Shown here: positions 43,149-50,998 of the stretch, piece after piece
How the letters are laid out: every line of letters starts with the position of its first letter
How positions within the stretch are numbered: the first letter of the stretch is position 1
NCBI GenBank assembly: GCA_947371915.1
Contig: CANBRM010000010.1
Location: 1-50,998, forward strand
Direction: 5' to 3'
DNA: 50,998 nucleotides
Origin: Comamonadaceae bacterium
Lineage (GTDB): Bacteria; Pseudomonadota; Gammaproteobacteria; Burkholderiales; Burkholderiaceae_C
Position numbers and translations under genes: made by a program
Notes under the pieces: generated by a model
Seen by the model: the letters and a program-made list of their open reading frames with translations, nothing else
Database searches by the model: none
Told to the model about the DNA's origin: nothing

Positions 43149-44408
43149 TCAAACCGCAGACGCAGGGGAAGCACTGGCTGCACTGGCCTGACGTCGCACC
43201 CGCCAGAACAACCAGCCGGCAATCGACAGATTGAGGAGGTTCCAAGCCATGCCATTTACAAAGGCGGCCTTGTAGCTGCCGGTCACATCAAACACCCAGC
43301 CTGACATCCAGCCCCCCAGCGCCATGCCCAAGAGCGTGGCCATGATGACCGAGCCCACTCGGGCACCCGCCTCTTCGGGGGCAAAGTGCTCACGCACGAT
43401 GATCGCGTAAGACGGCACGATGCCGCCCTGAAACAAACCGAACATGGCCGAGATCACATACAGCGGCACCATGCCGTCAAACGGCAAAAACAACAGCAGC
43501 GCCACACCTTGCAGGGCTGAGCCCAACAGCAGGGTGCGGATGCCCCCGATGCGGTCACAAATCACGCCCGACACCAAGCGACTGACGATGCCGCAGGCCA
43601 GCATCAACGACAGCATTTGCGCGCCGCGTGCCGCCCCAAATCCAAGGTCGGTGCAATAAGCCACGATGTGCACTTGCGGCATGGACATCGCCACACAGCA
43701 AGCAACGCCGGCCAAGCACAACAGCAACTGGGCATGTGCGGGTCGCAGGCCAAACGGACGACTGCGGTCCACCACACGCACCGCGCCGCCCGCAGGGGCC
43801 AACGACACCAGCGGTGGTCGTTGGCGCATGCGCAAAGACAAAAGCAGCATGCCCAAACCACACACCAGCCCCAGCAACACATAGGTCTGCCGCCAGCCAA
43901 TGGTCTCGATGCCATGCTGCACGATAGGGGGCCATAACGCCCCCGCGATGTAATTGCCACTGGCACAGATCGCCACGGCAATGCCACGTCGCCGGTTCCA
44001 CCACAAGGCCGTGTCGGCCAACAGCGGCGCAAACGTGGAGGAACTGCCGATCAAGCCCAGCAAGCCATGCGCCAAACCAAAGGCCCAAATGCTGCCAGAC
44101 GAACCCGCCCAGATAAAACCACCACACACGGCAGCGGCCCCGACCCACAGCACTGGCATCAGCCCATGGCGGTCAGCCAGACGACCGGTCCACAAACCAC
44201 CCAAGCCCAGACAAATCATCATCAGGGTGTAGGGCAGGGATGCATCGGCCCGGCCAATGCCGAATTCGGCTTGGACAACCGGCAACACCACGGACACCAC
44301 GTACATGCTGCTGTTGCCCAGCACCACCAAGCCAAGCGTGACCAGCAGACGCCAAGCCGCCTGACGTGAGTCAATGAGCGACGGATCGGCGGGTGAAGTG
44401 CTGGTCAT
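43149..44408 (-). CDS. MFS transporter (monocarboxylate / oxalate-formate antiporter-like)
   Basis: A 419-residue inner-membrane protein with about 12 hydrophobic helices. The cytoplasmic loop GRLADRHGLMPV after TM2 and the helix GLAHGLLGLIGSS are typical of monocarboxylate-type MFS carriers, as is WWNRRRGIAVAI in the middle loop. It likely moves an organic acid across the inner membrane, perhaps a substrate or product of the catabolic operon next door. It starts 21 bases after the livK-like stop, so it may be read from the ABC transporter operon. The substrate is not known. Confidence 0.85.
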   Translation of the reverse strand: MTSTSPADPSLIDSRQAAWRLLVTLGLVVLGNSSMYVVSVVLPVVQAEFGIGRADASLPYTLMMICLGLGGLWTGRLADRHGLMPVLWVGAAAVCGGFIWAGSSGSIWAFGLAHGLLGLIGSSSTFAPLLADTALWWNRRRGIAVAICASGNYIAGALWPPIVQHGIETIGWRQTYVLLGLVCGLGMLLLSLRMRQRPPLVSLAPAGGAVRVVDRSRPFGLRPAHAQLLLCLAGVACCVAMSMPQVHIVAYCTDLGFGAARGAQMLSLMLACGIVSRLVSGVICDRIGGIRTLLLGSALQGVALLLFLPFDGMVPLYVISAMFGLFQGGIVPSYAIIVREHFAPEEAGARVGSVIMATLLGMALGGWMSGWVFDVTGSYKAAFVNGMAWNLLNLSIAGWLFWRVRRQASAASASPASAV

Positions 44409-44429
44409 GCCGCACGCACGCTGCGTGGG

Positions 44430-45596
44430 TTACTTGGCTTTTGGATAGTCAGACACAACTTTCCAGCGCCCGTCTTGGATCTGCGACATGCGCGAAATGT
44501 TGCTGCCCAGACGCTTGGTGGCGCTGAAGGTCATTTCAGGGCTGCCGAACATGTCAGAGGGCAACTTCATGGTGTCCATGGCCTTGATGAACGTTTCGGT
44601 GGTCAGATTGGCACCGGCTTTTTCTGCCGCACGCAGGTAAGCGTCCACCGCGTTGTAGCCATACACCGAGAACACGGTGGGGTCTTCGTTGAACTTGGTT
44701 TTGTACTTGTTGGCCCAGAAACGGATGTTCTGCTCGGCTTCATCCAGGTAAGGGTGCTGCACGGTCATGGTGGCGTAAAAGCCGTTCATGGGCGCGCCGC
44801 CGAGCTTGTGGATCAAGTCGGTGTAGGACGCGCTGGAGCCGATGAACGTGGGGTTGAAGCCCAAACGACGCGCCGTAGCAACGCCGCCAATGGTTTCACG
44901 AATGATGGTGCCCATGACGACGAAATCGCACTTGGCTGACGCCAGTTTTTGCATCTGTGAGGAGAAGTCGGTCGCGCCACGTTTGTAGGTCGTCACTTCG
45001 GCGAACTGCAAGCCTGCATCTTTCAGGCCGGCTTCCGCACCGCGGAACACTTCCAAGCCAAATTCATCGTCTTGGTACATGGCGCAAATTTGCTTGGCAC
45101 CTTTTTCTTTGACCAAGGTTGGCACCGACTGACGCATCTGGTCGAAGTAGGTTGCCGCAAACGAGTACTTGAGCTTGTGGAAGGGCTCGTACATTTCGCG
45201 CGCAGCGGTCACTGGGAAGAAGTTGACCACGTTCTTTTGAAACTGCACCGGCATCGCCGCCATGTTCTGGGCTGTGCCGATGTGGGCAATCATGGCAAAG
45301 ATCTTGTCTTGGTTGACCAACTTCTGGGCCGCCAGCACCGCACGGCGTGGGTCGTAGCCGGAGTCTTCGACCAACAGCTTGATCTTGCGCCCGCCCACAC
45401 CGTCTTGTTCGTTGGCTTCATCGACGCGCAACATCATGCCCAAACGCACTTGCTTGCCAAAGCCCGCCAATGGGCCTGACAAATCTTGAATCGACCCGAG
45501 CACGAGTTCGTTTTTGGTCACGCCTTGTGTTTGGGCCATGGCCGCACTGGCGGTCAAGGCCAGGGTTGCAGCGATCAGACTGAGTTTGATGTTCAT
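44430..45596 (-). CDS. ABC transporter substrate-binding protein (branched-chain amino acid / HAAT type)
   Basis: A 388-residue periplasmic receptor (Peripla_BP_6, LivK-like). The signal peptide runs to about ASAAMAQ, and the mature start QGVTKNELVLGSIQDLSGPL is family-typical. It feeds the permeases and ATPases upstream. AGGAG lies about ten bases before the ATG. The nearest partner is an acyl-CoA ligase gene, and aromatic or fatty carboxylate ligands are common for such receptors in Burkholderiales, so a carboxylic acid rather than leucine is plausible. A small hairpin (CACGCA/TGCGTG, 44413-44427) follows without a T-run. Confidence 0.9.
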   Translation of the reverse strand: MNIKLSLIAATLALTASAAMAQTQGVTKNELVLGSIQDLSGPLAGFGKQVRLGMMLRVDEANEQDGVGGRKIKLLVEDSGYDPRRAVLAAQKLVNQDKIFAMIAHIGTAQNMAAMPVQFQKNVVNFFPVTAAREMYEPFHKLKYSFAATYFDQMRQSVPTLVKEKGAKQICAMYQDDEFGLEVFRGAEAGLKDAGLQFAEVTTYKRGATDFSSQMQKLASAKCDFVVMGTIIRETIGGVATARRLGFNPTFIGSSASYTDLIHKLGGAPMNGFYATMTVQHPYLDEAEQNIRFWANKYKTKFNEDPTVFSVYGYNAVDAYLRAAEKAGANLTTETFIKAMDTMKLPSDMFGSPEMTFSATKRLGSNISRMSQIQDGRWKVVSDYPKAK

Positions 45597-45631
45597 GAGG
45601 CTTGTCTCCTGTTGTTGTTAAATTAAATCGG

Positions 45632-47488
45632 TCAGCGGTACATCGCTTCAATCTGAGGCGCGTATTTCTGTTGAACCAGCTTGCGCTTGAGTTTCATGGT
45701 CGGGGTCAGCTCTTCGTCTTCGGCTGTGAGCTGGGTGTCCAGCAGCCAGAATTTCTTGATCTGCTCTACACGGGCGAACTTCTTGTTCACACGCTCAACT
45801 TCGTTTTGGATCAATTCCTGCACCTCGGCAGCATGGGTCAGGCTGGCGTAGTTGGAGAAAGGCACGTCGTTGTCCTGCGCGTATTTCTCCACGTTTTCCT
45901 GGTCGATCATGATGATCACGGTGAGGTAGGCCCGCTTGTCGCCAATCACCACCGCGTCGGTGATGTACGGCGAGAATTTCAATTCGTTTTCGAGTTCGCT
46001 CGGGGTGATGTTTTTACCCCCTGCTGTGATGATGATGTCTTTCATCCGATCGGTGATGCGGAAAAACCCTTCCTCGTCCACCACGCCCACATCGCCCGTG
46101 TGCAACCAGCCATCGGCATCGATGGTTTCGGCCGTTTTTTCGGGCAGGTTCAGGTAGCCCATGAACACATTGGTGCCGCGCACCAAAATCTCGCTGGTCA
46201 CAGGGTCCAGACGCACTTCGTTGAAAACAGCAGCCGGACCAATCGAGCCAGGCTTGATGCGGTCAGCCGGCACGCCGGTGGCGGCACCACAGGTTTCGGT
46301 CATGCCCCAAACTTCCAGCATGGGCAGGCCCAGCGCCAAGTACCAGCGCACCAGATCGGGTGAAATCGGCGCAGCGCCCGTGACCAAAAAGCGCGCGCGG
46401 TGGATGCCGATCATCTTGCGCACGTTGTTGAGTGCCAGCCAGCGGGCCACATGAAAACGCAGTTTCAAGTGCGCGGGCACGGGTTGACGTTGCAACACCA
46501 ATTCAGCCACCTGCTGACCCACGCCGATGGCCCAGCCATACACGGCCTGTTGAAAGCCCCCGGCCTCTTTGAGCGCGATCATCACGCCGGAATAAAACTT
46601 TTCCCACACACGCGGCACACCCGTGAACACGGTGGGAGCAATCTCGCGCACGTTTTCGGGCACGGTTTCAGGGTTCTCGACAAAGTTGAGCTTGGCCCCG
46701 GTGTACAGCGAGAAATACTCACCGCCCATGCGCTCGGCAATGTGGCACAGGGGCAAGAAACACATGCACTCGTCGGTCTCGTCACGGGCAATCAGGGTGT
46801 TGTAACCCCGCACGCTGTAGACCAGGCCCCGGTGGCTGTGCATGCCGCCTTTGGGCTTGCCGGTGGTGCCGGAGGTGTAGACCAAGATGGCCAGGTCTTC
46901 GGGCTGGCAAGCGGCGGTGCGCTGCGTCAGCATGGCGGGGTGCGATGCCAGATGCTCGCGACCCAAAGTGCGCAAGTCAGCGAGGCTGATCACCTGCGGG
47001 TCTTTGAACTCGCGCAGGCCGTCCATGTCGAACACGACGATCTTCTTCAACAAGGGCAACTTGTCGCGTACGGCCAAGGCCTTGTCGAGTTGCTCGTCGT
47101 CTTCAACAAACAAAACCGAGGTGCCCGAGTCTTCACTCAGGTAATGCACTTGGTCAGCCGCGTCGGTGGGGTAAATGCCGTTGGACACACCGCCCGCACT
47201 CAGCACGGCCAAGTCGCACAAGACCCACTCGATGTTGGTGTTCGACAGGATGGAGGCCGTGTGGTGGGCTTCAAAGCCCAGCGACATCAGGCCATGGCCG
47301 ATCTCGCGCACAGCATGCGCGGTTTCATTCCAAGTCCAGCTGCGCCAGATGCCCAGCTTTTTCTGGCGCATCCACACGTTGGACCCGCGAACGGCCACCG
47401 CATTCCAGAATATCGCGGGAATGGTCTCGCCCGCCATGACGATGTTTGGGTTGGGTTGTATGCGCGATGCGTCCCAGAGGTTGCTCAT
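45632..47488 (-). CDS. AMP-dependent acyl-CoA synthetase (long-chain fatty acid-CoA ligase type)
   Basis: A 618-residue adenylate-forming ligase making acyl-CoA from a free acid, ATP and CoA. The P-loop LVYTSGTTGKPKG lies near 190, the A5-like segment VWGMTETCGAATG near 390, and DGWLHTGDVG and ITAGGKNITPSELE near the hinge. The C-terminal domain follows. GGAGA overlaps the livF stop and sits shortly before its ATG. Placement inside the importer operon, between the ATPase and receptor genes, implies that imported acid is activated at once. The acid is unknown; long-chain, branched or aromatic acids are candidates. Confidence 0.9.
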   Translation of the reverse strand: MSNLWDASRIQPNPNIVMAGETIPAIFWNAVAVRGSNVWMRQKKLGIWRSWTWNETAHAVREIGHGLMSLGFEAHHTASILSNTNIEWVLCDLAVLSAGGVSNGIYPTDAADQVHYLSEDSGTSVLFVEDDEQLDKALAVRDKLPLLKKIVVFDMDGLREFKDPQVISLADLRTLGREHLASHPAMLTQRTAACQPEDLAILVYTSGTTGKPKGGMHSHRGLVYSVRGYNTLIARDETDECMCFLPLCHIAERMGGEYFSLYTGAKLNFVENPETVPENVREIAPTVFTGVPRVWEKFYSGVMIALKEAGGFQQAVYGWAIGVGQQVAELVLQRQPVPAHLKLRFHVARWLALNNVRKMIGIHRARFLVTGAAPISPDLVRWYLALGLPMLEVWGMTETCGAATGVPADRIKPGSIGPAAVFNEVRLDPVTSEILVRGTNVFMGYLNLPEKTAETIDADGWLHTGDVGVVDEEGFFRITDRMKDIIITAGGKNITPSELENELKFSPYITDAVVIGDKRAYLTVIIMIDQENVEKYAQDNDVPFSNYASLTHAAEVQELIQNEVERVNKKFARVEQIKKFWLLDTQLTAEDEELTPTMKLKRKLVQQKYAPQIEAMYR

Positions 47489-47491
47489 GTC

Positions 47492-48283
47492 TTATCTCCA
47501 GGTTTTCTTCTTTTTCCAGCGACGGTCAGCACGCACGCCCTCTTCCTTGAGCCCCAAGTAGAACTCCTTGATGTCGTCCTTTTCGCGCAGACGGGCACAG
47601 GTGTCTTCCATCACGATGCGGCCGTTCTCGAGCACGTAACCGTAGTCGGAGGCATTGAGCGCCATGTTGGCGTTTTGCTCGACCAACAAAATCGTGGTGC
47701 CCCGTTCACGGTTGATGCGCACCACAATTTCAAAAATCTCCTTCGTGAGCTTCGGGCTCAATCCCAAGCTGGGCTCGTCGAGCAAGATCAGCTCTGGATT
47801 GGCCATGAGCGCACGGCTGATCGCCAACATTTGTTGCTGCCCACCCGAGAGCAAGCCCGCATCCTGCGCAGCGCGCTCGCGCAAGATAGGGAAATAGTTG
47901 AATACCGCTTCCATGTCGCGGGCCACGCCATCGCGGTCATTGCGAGTAAAGGCCCCCATGAGCAGGTTGTCTCGGATCGACAGCAGCGGGAACACTTCGC
48001 GGCCTTCGGGCACATGCATCAAGCCACGCTGCACGATCAGGGCGGGGTCCATGGCGGTGATGTTCTGGCCCTTGAACTCAATCGAACCTTTGCGCGGATC
48101 GATGATGCCGCTGATGGTTTTCAAGATCGTGGTTTTGCCAGCACCGTTGGAGCCGAGCACCGTGGCAATTTCGCCTTTTTTGACCTGCAAGCTCACACCT
48201 CGGATGGCCTTGATCGGGCCATAGGCGCTTTCGACGTTGAGCAGCTTGAGGACGATGTTGTCTTCGCTCACGGGGGTGTTCAT
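47492..48283 (-). CDS. livF: ABC transporter ATP-binding protein (LivF type)
   Basis: A 263-residue ATPase of the branched-chain amino acid/HAAT importer family. It has Walker A GSNGAGKTT, signature LLSGGQQQ, Walker B LILLDEPSLGLSP and the H-loop in EQNANMAL. It partners LivG to power the permeases LivM and LivH. It overlaps livG by four bases. The extra C-terminal tail (from about residue 235, LKEEGVRADRRWKKKK) is Lys-rich. Gene name by family position; the substrate may not be a branched-chain amino acid. Confidence 0.92.
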   Translation of the reverse strand: MNTPVSEDNIVLKLLNVESAYGPIKAIRGVSLQVKKGEIATVLGSNGAGKTTILKTISGIIDPRKGSIEFKGQNITAMDPALIVQRGLMHVPEGREVFPLLSIRDNLLMGAFTRNDRDGVARDMEAVFNYFPILRERAAQDAGLLSGGQQQMLAISRALMANPELILLDEPSLGLSPKLTKEIFEIVVRINRERGTTILLVEQNANMALNASDYGYVLENGRIVMEDTCARLREKDDIKEFYLGLKEEGVRADRRWKKKKTWR

Positions 48284-49110
48284 ACGGCCTCCGCTTTGTA
48301 GTTTTCGCGGCGCAACATGGACACATCGTCCACCGTGCCCAGATAGGCCTCGATGACACCGGCGTCGCTTTGCACTTGGGCGGGCGTGCCAGTGGCCAGC
48401 TCTTGTCCTTGGCTCATGGCCAGCACACGGTCAGAAACCTTGGAGACCAAGCCCATGTCGTGCTCGACCATCAACACCGAAATTCCCAGCTCGTGCTGGA
48501 TGTCCGAGATCCAGAACGCCATGTCTTCGGTCTCTTCAACGTTCAGCCCCGAAGAGGGCTCATCGAGCAACAACAGCTTAGGCTCGGTGCACAAGGCACG
48601 GGCCAACTCCACCACCTTGCGCACCCCGTAGGGCAGACCTGCCACCATCGAATCGCGGTGGTGTTGCAGGTCGAGGAAATCGATGACTTCTTCGACTTTT
48701 TCGCGCGCTTCGATTTCAGCCGCACGGGTTTTGGCACTGAAAAACATCTCGCTCCACAAACCGGTTTTGCGATGCGTATGACGACCGATCAACAGGTTTT
48801 GCAGCACGGTGGCGTGTTCGAACAGCTCGATGTTTTGGAAAGTGCGTGCAATGCCCAGACCCGCAATGCTGTGGGCTGGCTGGTCGGTCAAGCGCAAGGT
48901 ACCTTGCGGTCCTGCGTAATCGATCACGCCGGTGGTGGGGGTATAGATGCGGCTGATCAGGTTGAAGACCGTGGTCTTGCCAGCGCCGTTGGGGCCGATC
49001 AGGGTGAACACTTCGCCGCGCTTGACGTCAAAGCTCACGCTATTCACGGCCAGCACACCGCCGAAGCGGACGCTCAGATTTTGGGCGGATAAAAGGATGT
49101 CGTCGTTCAT
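48280..49110 (-). CDS. livG: ABC transporter ATP-binding protein (LivG type)
   Basis: A 276-residue ATPase. Walker A is GPNGAGKTT, Walker B LLLLDEPSSGLN and the H-loop VEHDMGL. The signature motif is degenerate (LPYGVRKVVELARAL), as is normal for LivG-type proteins. It heterodimerises with LivF. Overlaps by four bases with both livM upstream and livF downstream, so the operon is tightly coupled. Confidence 0.92.
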   Translation of the reverse strand: MNDDILLSAQNLSVRFGGVLAVNSVSFDVKRGEVFTLIGPNGAGKTTVFNLISRIYTPTTGVIDYAGPQGTLRLTDQPAHSIAGLGIARTFQNIELFEHATVLQNLLIGRHTHRKTGLWSEMFFSAKTRAAEIEAREKVEEVIDFLDLQHHRDSMVAGLPYGVRKVVELARALCTEPKLLLLDEPSSGLNVEETEDMAFWISDIQHELGISVLMVEHDMGLVSKVSDRVLAMSQGQELATGTPAQVQSDAGVIEAYLGTVDDVSMLRRENYKAEAV

Positions 49111-50183
49111 TTGAGGCGGTCCGACTTCTGGAAAGATTTTTGACGCTTGAACATGCCACGGCGGTAGAACGGGAACAGCTGGAACCAGGTCCGCACCTTG
49201 AGCCAGCGGCCGTAAAGCCCCAGTGGTTCAAACAACACAAAGGCAATCAGCACGATGCCGTAGACCGTGCCCTGCAAACCCGTCGCGCCACCGATGGCGG
49301 CGGGCAAAAAGTCTTTGCCCAAGGCAATGAGCTGGGGCATGACGATCAAGAAGATCGCACCCAAGAAGGCCCCGTGCACCGAACCCAAACCACCGATCAC
49401 CACCATCAGCAGCAAGTCGATGGACTGGATGATGTTGAACTGATCGGGCGAGAGGAACTGAATCTTGTGCGCGTACAACGCACCCCCAATGCCCGCCAAC
49501 GCCGCCGACAAGGCAAACGACAAGGTCTTGTAACGGGCCAAGTGAATGCCCATACTTTGCGCTGAAATCTCGGAATCACGGATGGCAACAAAGGCACGTC
49601 CTGTCGATGAACGCAGCAAATTCAGAATGGCCAGTGTGGCCCCCACGGTCACCACAAGGCAGAGGAAATAAAACGACTCGGTGCTGTCCAAGGTCCAGCC
49701 CAGCATGGCCGGTGGGTTGACGCTCAAGCCGGCGTTGCCGCCGGTCATGTGCTCCCAGCGAGCGATGCCTTCTTCCACGATGAAGCCAAACGACAAGGTG
49801 GCCATGCCCAAGTAAATACCTTTGACGCGCAACGCGGGCAAGCCAACGATGACACCCGCCATCGCAGAGAACAAGCCTGCGCACATCAGCGCCAACGGAA
49901 AGGGCACACCCGCATTCACCATCACCGCTTCGGTGTAAGCGCCCACGCCCAAAAAGGCGGCGTGGCCCATGGAAAACAAGCCCGTAAAACCGGCCAGCAG
50001 CATCAGGCCCAAGCCCACCACCGCGTAGATCAGCACAAAGGTCAGTTGCGCCAACCAGTATTCGGCCAGCACCCAAGGCGCGGCCACCAGAAACACAGCC
50101 AGTAAGCCGTACCAAAACACATGGCCGCCATGCTTGGCCAGCGTGATGTCCTGGTTGTATTGGGTTTTAAAAATAAATCGCAT
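49107..50183 (-). CDS. livM: ABC transporter permease (LivM type)
   Basis: A 358-residue inner-membrane permease with about ten helices. The characteristic GFTGLFSMGHAAFLGVGAYT lies near residue 67-86 and GALYAHKIQFLSPDQF and GGLGSVHGAFLGA near 230-270. It pairs with LivH to form the pore and with LivF/LivG for energy. A basic C-terminal tail of about 25 residues (RRGMFKRQKSFQKSDR) may face the cytoplasm. It lies eight bases after livH and overlaps livG. Confidence 0.92.
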   Translation of the reverse strand: MRFIFKTQYNQDITLAKHGGHVFWYGLLAVFLVAAPWVLAEYWLAQLTFVLIYAVVGLGLMLLAGFTGLFSMGHAAFLGVGAYTEAVMVNAGVPFPLALMCAGLFSAMAGVIVGLPALRVKGIYLGMATLSFGFIVEEGIARWEHMTGGNAGLSVNPPAMLGWTLDSTESFYFLCLVVTVGATLAILNLLRSSTGRAFVAIRDSEISAQSMGIHLARYKTLSFALSAALAGIGGALYAHKIQFLSPDQFNIIQSIDLLLMVVIGGLGSVHGAFLGAIFLIVMPQLIALGKDFLPAAIGGATGLQGTVYGIVLIAFVLFEPLGLYGRWLKVRTWFQLFPFYRRGMFKRQKSFQKSDRLK

Positions 50184-50191
50184 GCGAAGCC

Positions 50192-50998
50192 TCAGACTTT
50201 CTTGCGCAGTTTTTCGCCAAACAAGCCGTTGGGCTTGAGCACCAGCATGAGCAAGACCACGATGTAGGGGGCAATGTCCTTGAAGCCTTCAGGCAAGTAA
50301 AAGCCCGACAGCGACTCGACGATGCCAATCACCAGTCCACCCACAATCGCGCCCGGCAAACTGCCGAAACCACCCACCACCGCTGCGGGGAAAGCCTTCA
50401 GGCCAATGAAGCCCATGTTGGCGTGCACAAAAGTAATGGGCGCCAACAGCAAACCCGCCACAGCCGCCACACCCGCGGCCAATCCCCAAACCAAGCCATT
50501 GAGGCTTTGCACAGGAATGCCCATGTAATAAGCCGCCAGTTGGTTTTGCGATGAGGCTTGCATGGCGATGCCCAGCTTGCTGTACTTGAACATGGCAAAC
50601 AAAGCGAGACACAGCACCGTCGTGAACGCAATCACCACCAGTTGCTCGGCAGCCACCACCAGTGCACCCATCTGCAAAACCTGTCCGGCATAGGGGACGG
50701 GCATGGTGTGGGTATCGGTGCCCACATTGGGGATCATGGTGATCAGACCACGCAACAAATAGCCCACGCCAATGGTGAGCATGACAATCGAAAAAGCCGG
50801 CTGACCCAAGATGGGGCGAATCACCAGACGCTCAAGCAAAACGCCCAAGATGCCCATGGCGATGATGGCCGCAGGCACAGACACCCAAAAAGGAAAGCCC
50901 AGCCATGTCATGGCGGCCAAACCCGCAAACGCACCGACCATCATCAGATCGCCTTGGGCAAAGCTGACCGTTTCGGTCGCCTTGTAAATCAGCACGAA
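50192..50998 (-). CDS. livH: ABC transporter permease (LivH type), cut by the window edge
   Basis: At least 268 residues of an inner-membrane permease. The reading frame runs off the right end of the window; its true N-terminus (usually about 15-25 more residues) lies outside. The visible start, FVLIYKATETVSFAQGDLMM, is the first conserved block of LivH proteins. Further markers are LERLVIRPILG, GGFGSLPGAIVGG and the terminal PNGLFGEKLRKKV. It is the first visible gene of the importer operon, so the promoter lies outside the window. Confidence 0.9.
   Translation of the reverse strand, partial: FVLIYKATETVSFAQGDLMMVGAFAGLAAMTWLGFPFWVSVPAAIIAMGILGVLLERLVIRPILGQPAFSIVMLTIGVGYLLRGLITMIPNVGTDTHTMPVPYAGQVLQMGALVVAAEQLVVIAFTTVLCLALFAMFKYSKLGIAMQASSQNQLAAYYMGIPVQSLNGLVWGLAAGVAAVAGLLLAPITFVHANMGFIGLKAFPAAVVGGFGSLPGAIVGGLVIGIVESLSGFYLPEGFKDIAPYIVVLLMLVLKPNGLFGEKLRKKV

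Noticed and set aside
44413-44427. CACGCA/TGCGTG hairpin between the receptor and MFS genes
   Set aside because: Short, no T-run, and likely by chance in GC-rich DNA.
46400-48301. A 633-codon open frame on the + strand across the acyl-CoA ligase and livF genes
   Set aside because: It is antisense to two clear genes and crosses both of them; no domain is recognisable.

Overview
The window looks like chromosomal DNA of a betaproteobacterium in the order Burkholderiales, most likely family Comamonadaceae (Limnohabitans/Rhodoferax-like). This rests on high G+C, very dense packing with many 4-base ATGA start/stop overlaps, metX-metW, two Bug-type tricarboxylate-receptor genes, and several acyl-CoA catabolic operons. 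The genus is inferred, not shown. No gene-free stretch exceeds about 300 bases. I saw no tRNA, rRNA, insertion sequence, prophage or CRISPR array.

Region 1 (1-11.5 kb) is housekeeping. It holds metX-metW (methionine), an M20 peptidase coupled to an alpha/beta hydrolase, and the leftward pair amgK-rsmE. Divergent from that pair are lptD-surA-ksgA (LPS export, outer-membrane protein folding, 16S rRNA dimethylation), ended by a good terminator. A leftward barstar-like gene follows. Region 2 (11.7-17.7 kb) runs leftward: NADP-malic enzyme (TTG start, hairpin in its leader), then a complete rubredoxin reductase / rubredoxin / rubrerythrin peroxide-detoxifying set, then aminopeptidase P.

Region 3 (17.8-23.2 kb) has a lone AAA+ ATPase (DUF4143 type) behind an unusual inverted/direct repeat array. 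It also has a MurU-like nucleotidyltransferase, the probable partner of AmgK 13 kb away, and transketolase-GAPDH with a strong terminator. Region 4 (23.3-28.6 kb) is a compact catabolic operon: RraA-type aldolase, Bug receptor, HMG-CoA lyase, class III CoA-transferase. It probably imports, CoA-activates and cleaves a branched hydroxy-dicarboxylate. It converges on a second Bug receptor gene that overlaps an MgtC/SapB gene.

Region 5 (28.7-43.1 kb) is an acyl-CoA catabolic island. Leftward fadB-fadA diverge from a long rightward operon: acyl-CoA dehydrogenase, TetR regulator, SDR, biotin-dependent carboxyltransferase, AlkC-type DNA alkylation repair protein, acyl-CoA dehydrogenase, enoyl-CoA hydratase, biotin carboxylase, acyl-CoA dehydrogenase. 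The carboxylase looks more like geranyl-CoA carboxylase (AtuC/AtuF) than methylcrotonyl-CoA carboxylase, which suggests degradation of an isoprenoid or methyl-branched acid. The DNA repair gene inside it is unexpected. Region 6 (43.1-51 kb, leftward) is a branched-chain-type ABC importer operon, livH (cut by the window edge)-livM-livG-livF-acyl-CoA ligase-livK, followed by an MFS transporter. The ligase inside the importer operon suggests that a carboxylic acid is imported and then activated to its CoA ester, a plausible feed for Region 5.
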